A DNA stretch of 64,000 bases from Ciona savignyi (taxonomy: Eukaryota; Chordata; Ascidiacea; Phlebobranchia; Cionidae). The translations under genes were made by a program, and so were the position numbers. The stretch covers positions 769,076 to 833,075 of the forward strand of contig CH002672.1 in NCBI GenBank assembly GCA_000149265.1. The letters run 5' to 3'. A model generated the notes under the pieces. It did no database searches. It was not told where the DNA came from and worked only from the letters and a program-made list of their open reading frames with translations. Below, one piece after another: positions 1 through 9,952 of the stretch; the first letter of the stretch is position 1; every line of letters begins with the position of its first letter.

Positions 1-38
1 ATCGGTATTATTGGTTCACTGTTTTATGTCCGTATGTA

Positions 39-193
39 TGATGCGCCGTTGTAAAAAAAATAATTTATCGAGCGATTTAGCTAAATCGCCAGCTCTTTTT
101 GACGATTTAGCTAAATCATCAACTTTTCGGCCAATTTAGCTATGGAGCGCCGTTTGTAAAAATTCAATTTATTGTCCGATTTAGCTAAATCGA
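39..193. repeat. Tandem units with a GATTTAGCTAAATC palindrome
   Basis: Two related units of about 100 bp (39-90 and 141-193) each run from GCGCCGT through an A/T stretch into a palindrome. The palindrome GCGATTTAGCTAAATCGC is perfect at 72-89, recurs with slightly shorter arms near 103-118 and 177-192, and has a half copy near 132. It lies in the intron after exon 2 of the left-edge gene. A related half site occurs near 17,796. Likely a decayed inverted-repeat element; function unknown. Confidence 0.6.
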
Positions 194-277
194 TAAATGA
201 ATTTTGAGCTCAAAATAAAATGAATTTTTAATAAAATGAAGGCGCTTCACACATATGAAACCTAAACGTTCACGAAC

Positions 278-361
278 CTTCTCCGAAGATCTTTATCTGG
301 GTTCCACCGTTTGTACCTCCATACTTCGGTGTGGCGTAATACACACGGGTGTTTTCTTGGG
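278..361 (-). CDS. Exon 2 of fibrocystin-like IPT/TIG protein
   Basis: On the minus strand an acceptor (TTACAG) precedes 361 and a donor (GTTCGT, a weak variant) follows 278. The 84 bp exon enters in phase 1, as left by the signal-peptide exon at 2056-2113, and encodes 27 whole residues including TPKYGGTNGGTQIKIFGEG. This P-x-x-G-x-x-x-GGT-x-I-x-I-x-GEG pattern is the start of an IPT/TIG immunoglobulin-like fold. Its position directly after a signal peptide is the arrangement at the N-terminus of fibrocystin and fibrocystin-L (PKHD1/PKHD1L1). The rest of the gene lies left of the window. Other IPT proteins cannot be excluded. Confidence 0.6.
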
Positions 362-477
362 CTGTAATGTATTGGTTGATAAAAAATAACAACGTTTAAA
401 CCTATTGGTTTACTTTAATTTGTGTTTTCACAATGAAAACATGCAGCAGAATCTTTTATAATAAATTGGAAATTTTA

Positions 478-600
478 AAAAAGACGGCAATATGACAGTC
501 GTTAAAACGCGTCTATAATCCAATTAATTATTTATTTTAGGTATATTTAAACATGGCCGCCAAACCTATTAGTTTGGATTTAGGGGAGAGAACCCTCGAT
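478..600 (+). repeat. Interspersed repeat, ACAGTCGTTAAAAC family
   Basis: Contains AAAGACGGCA, ACAGTCGTTAAAACGCGTC and GGCCGCCAAACCTA in the same order as copies at 1,425-1,580, 13,858-13,960 plus 16,580-16,680, and 63,585-63,690. Class unknown; no terminal repeats identified. Confidence 0.6.
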
Positions 601-1424
601 ACATCTAACAAAAATTGGTATAGGTTATATTCAAAGGGTAAACTACCCATTGCTCAATAAAATGGCCTTTTGTTCGCTAGTGTTTAAAGGTGTAAACTAA
701 AAGACCATTGTCCATATATACATCGAGAATATCAAAGGTGCGAGTGGATTATTCCTAACAACAATAATCACAACAATCCCGATTTAGAATTAAAACAATA
801 GGATGTGCTGTACCTTCTTTGACCCGTGTTTACACTTATATTGACATACAATACTTGTATAATGTCGTATCTACGTAATAAGTGATGCGTTGTCATCACA
901 CTTGAATTGTTACCGAACAGAACAATGTAAAATAATCGCGAAGCCTGTTATTTTACCAAGTAGGCGACGGGTCGCAAGCTAAAGCTCTTTTGTTCGAAAA
1001 GAATCGGTACAAACAAAGCAACTTGTTTAAAACTGGGTAAAACAAAAATTGTTGTGATTAGTTTTGGCAACGTTTTAAAATCAATAGCTGTTTTTTTAAT
1101 AACCAAAAAGGACAAAGAAATGTAAAGACCTAAGAAGTCTTTTAACCAATGCCGCTAAGAGAGTACCTGGTGCTATTTTTACCAATGCTTGCTTATGTTG
1201 TTATAACAAAGCTTAATATTGTTTCAACATCAATAAAAAGCACATGATATTTTTTAAAGTTTAAAGGTCCTAGTCGGTATTGTTACACAAAAGAATAATA
1301 AAAAATAATAAATCAAGTTTTGCGAGCTTAGAAAAAGATTGGGCTACCAAACTTCCTATTGCTGTTCAGTATTTAGTTTTTAGTTAAGTTGATTCAGTTT
1401 TACCCCCGTATTAAATAATGGGAA

Positions 1425-1580
1425 AAAAACACAGCCCAGGAACAGAAAAAACGGCAAAACAAACAGTCGTTAAAACACGTCATTTGAAAGAAAATGAATA
1501 TAACTAAAGAAATATAGCGGATACGGCCGACAAACCTAGGAGCAATACAAAACAAAATTTAGTTAAAACGATATAAAGCC
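1425..1580 (+). repeat. Interspersed repeat, ACAGTCGTTAAAAC family
   Basis: The best-preserved uninterrupted copy here: ACGGCAAAACAAACAGTCG, then an A/T-rich spacer, then AAATATAGCGGATACGGCCG and CAAACCTAGGAG. It is the reference for the empty insertion site of the large element at 13,961-16,579. Confidence 0.6.
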
Positions 1581-2055
1581 CACTAAAACATTTTAAATTA
1601 AATTTTAATAAATTCTATGTAGCTTAATAAGAGATTCAAGTTTTCTATATACAAATGACGATGCAGCCGTTTATGCTGTGTTATAATATTATCTTTATGA
1701 CGGAAAATACCTTTTGTAATACTAGCTTTACCCCTACCAGTACTGCTTATTCATTGTTTTTTTAATAATTATGTAACAAAAATAGACCTTTACCGGCCGA
1801 CATATCTTTACAATATAGCTTTTTTGGAAAGTTACATCAAAGAAACTTGAATTAAGTAAACATAAAACGAAATTGAACAAACAAGACGATTGTAAGTGTT
1901 ATTTTTAGCGGGTAAACTTTCGTTGCTATGTTTAAATTTTGAATGAAATGTGCTAGTTTCGGTTTATTAGGCTAAACTTAAATTGTTGCGTAGGTAAATT
2001 AAACCACCAATTATTAAGTTATCGTTTATATCACTTTACTAGTCACCGAACTTAC

Positions 2056-2113
2056 CTTGTGATGTCGCAATGATTGCTAAGATACCCAAACAAAACGCAA
2101 AATGGCGCTTCAT
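2056..2113 (-). CDS. Exon 1 (signal peptide) of fibrocystin-like protein
   Basis: The ATG at 2113-2111 opens MKRHFAFCLGILAIIATSQ, a short basic start followed by a hydrophobic core and a small-residue cleavage region, typical of a secretory signal peptide. A strong donor (GTAAGT) follows at once and leaves phase 1, which fits the IPT exon at 278-361 and gives Ala-Gln-Glu across the join. The minus strand just upstream has an AG about 15 bases before the ATG that could be a trans-splice acceptor, as is common in tunicates, but this is speculation. Confidence 0.65.
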
Positions 2114-4199
2114 TTTCACGATAAAAGTTTCTGTTCAACAGCAAATTTATTTAACGTCGACTTTCTAAAAAATTGCCAAACTGTAAAAATAAAAAAATTA
2201 ACTAAAAATAAAAAAAGAAGCTTGGAATCAATTAGTATACACATTTAAACACAAAAGGACTAAACACATCTCTACAATATTTCACTAAAATTTAAAATGT
2301 TCGTCGCGAAATAATAACAAAATTAACGAAAAAGGAATTATACTGACAAATCGGATCTTTAAATTTTGATTTTTTTGAAATATTTTGATGTAACGCAACA
2401 GTCGGGTACTTAAACTTCTACTACGAAGTGGTTAATGTGAATGGAAACAGTTAAAGTTTTTGTTTAAGCCATTTAACTATACTGTGTGTTAGGCTACACT
2501 CGGGAACAACCGACCAGCTAAAGCTGGCTTTAATTTTACCACTGTCCCGATAACGGTCTCACGCGATATAAAGAAGTTAACATAACGGACTATAATAAAA
2601 TGGTCTGTAAATACCTTATCATACCGATAAATACACAAAATCGCTTATAATACGGAAATTTAATCGAAAAAATGTATTAAGCTTAAACATTAGTTATTAC
2701 AAATCACATATGAATACATTCTACTTAAAAAAAAGTTTAAAAGGTCGCTAAACTATTTGATATCAAAAAGCAAATTAACCAGCCTAGTAGAGAACCGTAT
2801 TGAATGTTCAATAATTATACCAATTGATCATTTAATTTTACGAAAACTTGCGTAAATTTCCTATTGTAGCACTACATTTTAGTTTCACCGACTTCTACCA
2901 GCTGTACTAACCCAGCTGACGTAACAGAGCCATCGGATGTCCATTTATAAGGTGGGAGACAACATAATAAATCTATTGTGTAACACAATACTGCAGAATG
3001 TTGAACAAAAAAAGTGTTATGTAACAAAACAGCAACTAAGAATAGAACAAGTATAAGTGTTATAAAATGTTTAATTAAAAATTAAATTAAATGTTCTCCT
3101 ATAATAATATAGGATATATTAAAAAAATCAAACGGGTAAAGATTTATTTTATTGTTGTTTGGACCTTATAAACGTTTTTAATTGTGTTGTGTAGCAGTAT
3201 TTTTGTTTGCACAAATTACCTAGATACTGACACAAACACAAAACATAATGTAAAAACTTTGAATTGATTACTGTGTACGTGATCTTAAGATGGGCCCACT
3301 ATGTTGAAATTTGATATTGTTGTTTCATGTTGGTGGTTCAAAGGGTAGACAGAAACTTATTAATTTCGTCGATTGCGCCACCAGTGTAAGAAGAAACCTT
3401 GTATTGTTTTCGGTTTACTTTCAGCCGAAAAGTTGTAGGTTCAAATTTGGTCGCTAGCTAGTCGGATGAATATCCTATCCTATCGTAGACAAGGTCTAAT
3501 ACAACCTTGTTCGTACTTTGGAATTTCATTTTAGTTTTTTTTCTTCTGTGTCGCGATTTGATTTGTTTGCCATTTTTTAATACTGTTACTGAGGTAAAAA
3601 ATGAATTAACTAAACTTAACTAAACTATCATTTTAAATAGTTAGTCAACATTCCTTAACAAGTGGTTGAATGGTAGAATATTTAGTACCGGTAACTTAGA
3701 TAGAGCATTGCATTTAAACTGGTCAAAGCTAAGAAAAATCTCGCAAGACAGAAATGATGTCTTTAATGTATGGTCTTAATGTCAATTTCAAATGCTTTAT
3801 ATTATTTCAAGACCTAAGTACCCTTGTGACCTTAGTATTCTGGTGAACTAGAAATTAGTATAAATTTTGTACGTTAAATAAAGTACAGTTAAAAGTCCGG
3901 TTTACCTTTTAAATTAGAGCCAAAGGTAATGACGCCCAACTAGAAATCAAACTGTCATTATAGAAAGGCGACCAAATAACATCCTGAACTACGTAAGGTT
4001 ACAGTACATTCCAATGTGTGAACATTCCTCAGCAATTGTAGATTGAAGCCAGACCTTGGTTGGGAATTCAACGCGATGGCTTTTGTACATGATTGGTATA
4101 TGTATCGGTCGCATTAACGAACAATTTGGACTGTACCTGCGGCAAGCATCAGATATTTCTCTCTCCGGGCTTTGTACTAGACCAGAGGTACAAGCTAAA
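2114..4199. other. Intergenic or 5' flanking DNA
   Basis: AT-rich sequence upstream of the minus-strand signal-peptide exon. It has a SINE fragment near 3,405-3,530 and no open frame that I can support. Confidence 0.4.
3405..3530 (+). repeat. tRNA-derived SINE fragment
   Basis: Contains AGCCGAAAAGTTGTAGGTTC (a B-box-like GGTTCAAAT segment), GGTCGCTAGCTAGTCGG and a short run of TATCC units. This is the tRNA-like head also seen reversed at 61,393-61,680. Confidence 0.5.
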
Positions 4200-4335
4200 T
4201 TGCTTAAATTCCAAATACTAGATTTCTAGGTCTTCCAGGATAACGACGCCTCGTCGAGTGACTAGTACCGACAGTTTATGGTGCGTAGGGGCATCACATG
4301 TTTCTTGGCAAATTTCACAGAAATACTAAAGACCA
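4200..4335 (-). pseudogene. Decayed copy of the PTB-like exon
   Basis: The minus strand aligns without large gaps to the exon at 5084-5345. KFAKKHVMP and, after an indel, HKLSVLVTRRGVVILE are recognisable. Frame breaks and an early stop make it non-functional. The two copies are about 890 bp apart in the same orientation, so this looks like a tandem duplication. Confidence 0.5.
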
Positions 4336-4554
4336 GAAAAGACCGCTGACTTCTATATAAACATCTCATTATTTCAACTGACTACTGCCGGTTAATGCTT
4401 CCTATATTAGTATCTGCTTTTTGCATAAACAAGTCCTTATATGCGATAACATAAGACAAGATGTTTATGAACCAACTGTGAAAAGCGACTCGCTAATTCA
4501 CCAAACTATTTGGCCGATAAAATCGGGTGTCTTGCAATAAATTGAGGTATTTTA

Positions 4555-4640
4555 TACTTAATGTCCGATCGCATTTAATTCCGCCTTTTAGCCGAAGGGT
4601 TATAGACTCGAAACCACCCACTGACGATAAGTTTATTTTC
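4555..4640 (+). repeat. SINE fragment
   Basis: TTTTAGCCGAAGGGTTATAG followed by CTCGAAACCACCC matches the tRNA-like head of the SINE family. Confidence 0.4.
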
Positions 4641-5083
4641 TATTAATGCTAGTTTTGTGATTGTTAGGGTATTTTTTTATTTTTCCATACGATCAAACAA
4701 ATAAAACACAAATAATCATCACTTTGGTTAGTTAAACGAAAAGAGGTGCAAAAACTATCTTGTAAAACCAATTGCATCATTAAATGACGTTTTTGGTCAC
4801 ACTTTAATACTAGAAGTAGATTCCTACATCGATATCTAAACATTTAATGCCACGATGTAGTGGGCAGTAACAAAGGTACACACTTACTAGCGTCTTGTAT
4901 AAATTAGAACAGTTCCATTGCCGAATGGTTAACGCGACCGATATATATATACCGCTCCATGTCTAAAAAACGATCTTAGTGACGAGCTGATTTTTTCAAA
5001 GGGCTAAGTTACAAATAACGTCGATAATTAGTTCGATAGTTATGACGGTAAACAGTTCTTGATAAATTAATTGTAACAGGCCA

Positions 5084-5345
5084 TTATTCAAAGCCATATA
5101 TTTCTGGTTCTTCCAATACTACAACCCCTCGTCTAGTGACTTGTACTGACAGTTTATGGTAGTTAACGGCAGATTTGACTTTTGGCATCACGTGTTTCCG
5201 GACGAATTTCATTCTCATCTCTTCCCGGGTACCAGAGTATGGTAATAGTTTTGGGGACTCCCCGAAGAAGCTGGTAACCGCTTTATCCACATTATCGATG
5301 AGCGTAAGTGCGAAGTCAAAACAATTGAAACTGCTCTCGTCATAT
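5084..5345 (-). CDS. PTB-like terminal exon, possibly a gene relic
   Basis: An acceptor (TTTTCTACAG) precedes 5345 on the minus strand. The frame then stays open for 86 codons to a TAA at 5086-5084. Near the C-terminus MKFVRKHVMPKVKSAVNYHK leads into LSVQVTRRGVVVLEEPE, a helix/strand pattern like the early strands of phosphotyrosine-binding (PTB) domains, where a basic stretch precedes H-K-L-x-V-x-V-x-x-x-G-V-x-V-L. The domain would be incomplete because the stop follows shortly after. No upstream exon was identified, and a decayed duplicate lies at 4200-4335. It could be a pseudogene; the PTB assignment is by pattern only. Confidence 0.35.
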
Positions 5346-6520
5346 CTGTAGAAAAGTGAGTACCTCGTTAAAATATTTGTTTGAAATATTTTGGCATAAA
5401 ATATTTTTTGGAATTGGCGGATTTTTCCACACGTAGTAAAATTAAAATCCGGAATTTAGGCCATAGATGGCCCATAACTCCAGCGCCCCGAGCTATCATG
5501 AATCTAGGATATAGCGGCCAAAAACATTCGCTAGGTGTCCTTCTAACGTTATGGAACGAAGGGATATATAAAATTTTAGGCGGATGCTAAAAAATCATTC
5601 TCCAGTTCTTCTGATAACAAAATATTGTCATATTTCATTGCAGTTACAATTACATTTTGTCGTTCAATAAATTACTTTAAAAACTGCCAACCATTCTTTT
5701 GCAATTTTTGATCGAGATAAAAAAGGATAGCAGTATGATATTGCAGTTGCGATATAATTACGGTACTTAGCAAACGACATCTCAACAAAAATTTGTACTA
5801 AACCTCGGACAATAAGAATTACGTGTTGCAAAACTCTAAAGGATTACTTCGACGATAAGCATGTTTAATCGGTTGCTATTAATATACACTGTTACGATGG
5901 TTGCGGTTATGACTGCTGACTTAGTAATTGCTAAGTGGTATTCAACGATCACTTGTTATATTTATTTAATCCTTCAACAATTACAGCTTGTTTAATCGAC
6001 AAATAATAATATACACTGTACTCTGTATAAAAAAATAAAAAGTGATATTTTGTTAAGCATAATTCGCTTACTAATTTATTTTGAATTCTTGAAAAGAAAT
6101 ATTGCCATTGGTGATAAATTTCTTCAACGAGAAGGCCCTTATATCTTTTAATATTGCAAATTTGCGAAGGGGAATACACAAAACGTTAATATTTTTTGAA
6201 AGCAATTAATATACTCCGTTTATTTACCCAGTTATAAGGGGTTATGTTATATTTTAGTTACGAAATTTTTATATGTAATTTATTGGTTTTTAGACGTATT
6301 TTAACGACTGTCGTTTTGCCGTTTTCCAAATTTTTATCAAAGGTCCTGCTTCGTGTTTACCTCGTAAAAACAAAATATAAACTAAACTAAAAATAGCACC
6401 GGAGAATAACAGGAATAACCTAATACTAACTCCAATGTTTGAGGAAAACAGGTTAACAATTATCTGCGAAACTTTAAAATGGATTTAAAATATATTTAAA
6501 ATAACATATTTTTGTACGTT
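5346..6520. other. AT-rich DNA without a supported gene
   Basis: Nothing recognisable apart from short chance frames. It would contain upstream exons of the PTB-like gene if that gene is real, and the promoter of the plus-strand gene starting at 6521. Confidence 0.35.
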
Positions 6521-6586
6521 ATGAAGACCACTCTCTTGTTGGTGGGTTTCTTACTATTGCATGGTGTCACTGGCGTCGATTCCCGG
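6521..6586 (+). CDS. Exon 1 (signal peptide) of a small secreted protein
   Basis: The ATG at 6521 opens MKTTLLLVGFLLLHGVTGVD, a clear secretory signal peptide with a probable cleavage after VTG. A donor (GTAAAA) follows codon 22 and leaves phase 0. The terminal exon at 9292-9459 is also entered in phase 0 and carries a stop and a poly(A) signal, so the two may form one gene. Further exons could lie in the 2.7 kb between them. Unrecognised; inferred to be secreted. Confidence 0.45.
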
Positions 6587-7069
6587 GTAAAAAGTAAAAC
6601 CCGAGTAAAAAATGGGGGTTGGCAACATACAAAATTTACTATACTTGCCACCTCATTTTTAACTTATTACGCTATTTTTGATGGTGATTACTATTACATG
6701 TGCATGGTGAAACACGAATGCAGTGTATGGTGACTTACACGATGTGAATTTACTTTAGTTTTATATCTGGTAAGCAATTACGTTTTGAGGGCAACCTTCC
6801 ATGTCTTGTTAGTAGGATTTTATTATTCATTAACTATGTCTAAGTTAAAGTGATTGATTATATTGATACAGTGATAAGAGTTTAATTAAAAATGGAGAAA
6901 AGTAGATCGACAAAGCAATATAATACACTAAACCACCAGACTAACTGGTCGGATATATTTTTGTACTTCGCTCTTTCGACTTCCTTGCAGATTTCCCTTT
7001 CTTTCTTACTTAATCTGATTTACTTTGAATTAATTTGACTCATTCTTACTTACTATCCTCTTTCCTCTT

Positions 7070-7327
7070 TCCGGCTTTCCTTTAGAATTCCTTTGTATTT
7101 TTAACTTTCTTGTTGCTGCATTGAAGACATACCTGTACTTTGACCACTTTTCGCTCCGAGATAATTTGTCGAGTTCTTTTCCCCACATCATCCTCGACTC
7201 TGGGTCGGTGATGCTGAAGACGAGAAGCGAATCCTGCCATCCACTCCCCTCCCTGATCACTCCATTGGAGGAGTAACTAATAACTTCCCCATGAATCCCT
7301 TCCTCCTCCAGGTTCCCATCCTCCCCA
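7070..7327 (-). CDS. Candidate exon, unrecognised coding-like frame
   Basis: The minus strand is open from about 7360 to 7030 and encodes NGVIREGSGWQDSLLVF followed by ITDPESRMMWGKELDKL. The second part resembles the C-terminal helix of a PH domain, where D-P-E-x-R-x-x-W precedes a leucine-rich end. A possible donor (AG then GTATGT) occurs at KYR near 7126. The upstream end of the frame runs into a tandem repeat, so the true exon boundary is unclear. I do not recognise the protein. It could be a relic or a real exon of an overlapping gene. Confidence 0.25.
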
Positions 7328-7690
7328 AGACTGACGCCAACGTGAAAGTCCGCGTCATTTTCATGGCAACTGAAATATTTTTAATTTGGTTTGTTTTTTT
7401 CTCCATGAAAATATACAAAATAGAACCTTTCTATAAATTAAAAACAGGTAAAATATGGCAAAACGACGTTTGTAAAATATGTTTATGTTCTAATTATGCA
7501 CAGCCCAACATGAAAGTCAGCGTCATGTTTATGGCTGAAAGACATTCAATATAGTTTTTGTTTCCATGATGAAAACACACAAATGAACCATTTATAAATA
7601 AAAAAAGAAAACCAGAAAAAGACGGCAAATAAAACACCCATTACTTAAATTATGCACAGACTGGCGTCAACCAAAAGTTAGCATTATGGC
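7328..7690 (+). repeat. Three tandem units of about 155-175 bp
   Basis: Units begin at 7328 (AGACTGACGCCAACGTGAAA), 7502 (AGCCCAACATGAAAGTCAGC) and 7658 (AGACTGGCGTCAACCAAAAG). Each continues with GTCAT..TATGGC, a T-rich block and AAAACAG..GGCAAA. The unit end resembles the ACAGTCGTTAAAAC interspersed family. Confidence 0.55.
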
Positions 7691-8024
7691 AAATTAAAGA
7701 TGTTTAGTTTAATCTACATTATTGACCATTGGTTACTGAATATCCTCTCCCAGCTAGTCGGTTGTTTTTATTAGAGATTTACTGAGTCATGGATGAAAAC
7801 TTGTTTATACACAGACAGATACAACCAATACTTACTCATGCCAACTGCCATCAGTAGGTTTTACTAGCACACTGAACATGGTTTTATGTCCATTTACATA
7901 GGGTAGAGGAAGGTAAAAAGCAGGAGACTTCAGTCGCTCAATCTTTTCGCCACAACCGGCACATCTGATGTGGGTATCACAGTTATTTTAATAAAAATAA
8001 TTAAACTAATAAAAAATCAATTAA

Positions 8025-8115
8025 GTAACTTGGTGGGTCCTATGATTAATGGTGGCAGATTCGAAACTGGTAAGCATCTAGTTGGTTGTGTCCTTCTAAA
8101 GACAAAACTTTTAGC
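8025..8115 (+). repeat. SINE fragment
   Basis: GGCAGATTCGAAACTGG followed by GGTTGTGTCCTTCTAAAGAC matches the B-box and downstream body of the tRNA-derived SINE. Confidence 0.45.
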
Positions 8116-8499
8116 GAACAAATTTCTTAACTCGTTGGTTTGGGTTCCACTAATATAAAGAATGTTTAAATCACACAGAAAACACTGCAATAGCTTTAAA
8201 AACCCAATGTTGGGTTTTTCGACAATTGCCTTTGTGTTAACGAATACCCAACCCTATCTTTTATTTATTTGTTAAACAGAAAAAATACTAAACAATATTG
8301 TCAAAAATATTAAATTCTATTCATGTTATGCAGTTATGCTATCACATTATTGGCTAAAAAGTAAAAACCATTTGGGGTGCTAAGTGGAGAGGATTGGGTT
8401 TTGTATGTTTAAAGCTGTGTTTACTATTAAATCCTTTGTTAAAAGGTTGGAAAAATATCATAAATATCATAGCTTTTGTTCCATCCTTAATTTAAATGG

Positions 8500-8600
8500 T
8501 TTGTCTGCTAAGCACTTTCCATAGGGACAACGGCTAGCTAGTTGCTGGTTTTAATCCCGCAACCTTTAAATAAGATTGGCGGTATGAGTGACTATCCAAT
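8500..8600 (-). repeat. SINE fragment, reverse orientation
   Basis: TAAGCACTTTCC, GACAACGGCTAGCTAG and TTTTAATCCCGCAACC follow the order of the minus-oriented SINE at 61,393-61,680. Confidence 0.45.
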
Positions 8601-9291
8601 CCAATTAAAAAGAAAATTATTTAAAAAATAAGCACACAAAAATGTCCAAAAATTACAAAGTTAATAACAGAATTAAACTAAAAAATGATGGTAGCATTTA
8701 ACATACATTTAACTTGATTGATTCAAAAATTACCAAAAATTAATTAAACCAACCTTTTTGCAAGTTTGCACAAGATGGTGAAAATCTAAAATAATTAAAA
8801 AACATCAAATTAAGTAGCTATTCAATAAGGAGTAACTGCACAGGACATACAATTTAATTAAGTACCTAACCTTATAAGGATTTAGTTAAGTTAAGGGTAA
8901 GAATTATTTTTACACATGCATAAACCCTAAATCAAAAGCATGGCAAGTTGGTGATTATGGTTACCAGAAGATTTGATTTTGTAAGTTTTTTTGCGCTGTA
9001 GGTTTTGCAATGTTGTTTGACCATAAATTGAGTCTTTGAAACCCTCATATAGTGTTTGGGTGAAATAATTGACCAAGTAAGTTCAACTGTTTCACCAAGT
9101 ATTCAAGCCAAGCATGCATGCTGTTTGATGAAGATAAATATGATACTTCTATTCTGGCATGTAGGAAAATGTTTTTGTCTGACTTGACTGTGGTATATAA
9201 TAAAGACATTGCTAATGATTTTGTTTAGCTCATTATAACAATAGGTTTGGTAGCGTCTGCTACCACTTACATTATGATTACAATATTTCAG

Positions 9292-9459
9292 CAAATCATA
9301 AATACTGGTATACAATATCATAATAAGGTTACAGATAATAAAATGCAGCAGTATGAATGCACCTGTGGGGTAGATCGAAACACGCCATTTTGCAGCAATG
9401 AGTCACACAAATCAAATGTTGAAGTCGACGTAATTGTAAACTGTTGCCGGATGTACTAA
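9292..9459 (+). CDS. Terminal exon of a small cysteine-containing protein
   Basis: An acceptor (ATATTTCAG) precedes 9292. The exon reads 55 codons to TAA at 9457-9459, and an AATAAA lies 31 bases later at 9490. The product contains YECTCGVDRN, PFCSNES and a C-terminal NCCRMY, giving five cysteines. Phase 0 entry matches the signal-peptide exon at 6521-6586. The odd cysteine number may mean that another exon contributes, or that the protein forms dimers. No family recognised. Confidence 0.45.
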   Translation, partial: QIINTGIQYHNKVTDNKMQQYECTCGVDRNTPFCSNESHKSNVEVDVIVNCCRMY

Positions 9460-9489
9460 GATTATTTGGTGCAAATTCCATTTTAAGTC

Positions 9490-9495
9490 AATAAA
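9490..9495 (+). promoter_or_regulatory. Poly(A) signal AATAAA
   Basis: Canonical hexamer 31 bases after the TAA of the exon at 9292-9459. It supports that exon as a real 3' end. Confidence 0.5.
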
Positions 9496-9603
9496 TTCAT
9501 CAAACTTTTCCGTGTGCAAACATGAAAACCAATGTAATGGTGATTAAGTGAGAAATCTGGAATTAAAATATCACAATTGTTTTAGTTTTAACAATGTCTA
9601 CAC

Positions 9604-9944
9604 CAGGGGTTCTTAAACTGGGGGGCGTGAAAGCTTCTCAAGGGGGGCGCGAGCATGACAGTGACATATTTATGTGAAAGTGGATTTTCGGCACTTGTGA
9701 GTATAAAGACAAAATGTTGTAAATACTGGAATGCGAAACAGATCTTCGATGTTCGTTGTCTTCAACAAAGCCTCGAATTAAACAACTAGTTTCCCAAAAA
9801 CAGTTGCATTCTTCACACTAAGCAGGGTAATGCCAAATAAATTATTGTTCTATTTTTCGTAAATTTGATTTTTGAGTAGGTGAGGTGTGAGCATGATTCA
9901 CAAATCTCAAGGGGGGCGCGACTAAAAAAGTTTAAGAACCACTG
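9604..9944. mobile_element. hAT-type non-autonomous element (MITE)
   Basis: The left end reads CAGGGGTTCTTAAACTGGGG. The reverse complement of the right end reads CAGTGGTTCTTAAACTT, so about 16 terminal bases are inverted with one mismatch. A GGGGGGCGCG block is repeated near both ends. The flanks GTCTACAC (9596-9603) and GTATATAC (9945-9952) match at 6 of 8 positions, as expected for an aged 8 bp hAT target duplication. At 341 bp it has no transposase. Confidence 0.75.
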
Positions 9945-9952
9945 GTATATAC

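Larger units (their letters stand above)
362..2055 (-). other. Intron 1 of the fibrocystin-like gene
   Basis: AT-rich intron with at least two copies of an interspersed repeat (near 478-600 and 1,425-1,580) recognised by ACAGTCGTTAAAACACGTC followed by GGCCGCCAAACCTA. I see no other coding segment in it. Confidence 0.55.
6587..9291 (+). other. Putative intron of the 6521-9459 gene
   Basis: Contains a minus-strand open frame (7070-7327), three tandem units of about 165 bp and SINE fragments near 8,025-8,115 and 8,500-8,600. I found no convincing additional plus-strand exon. Confidence 0.35.
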
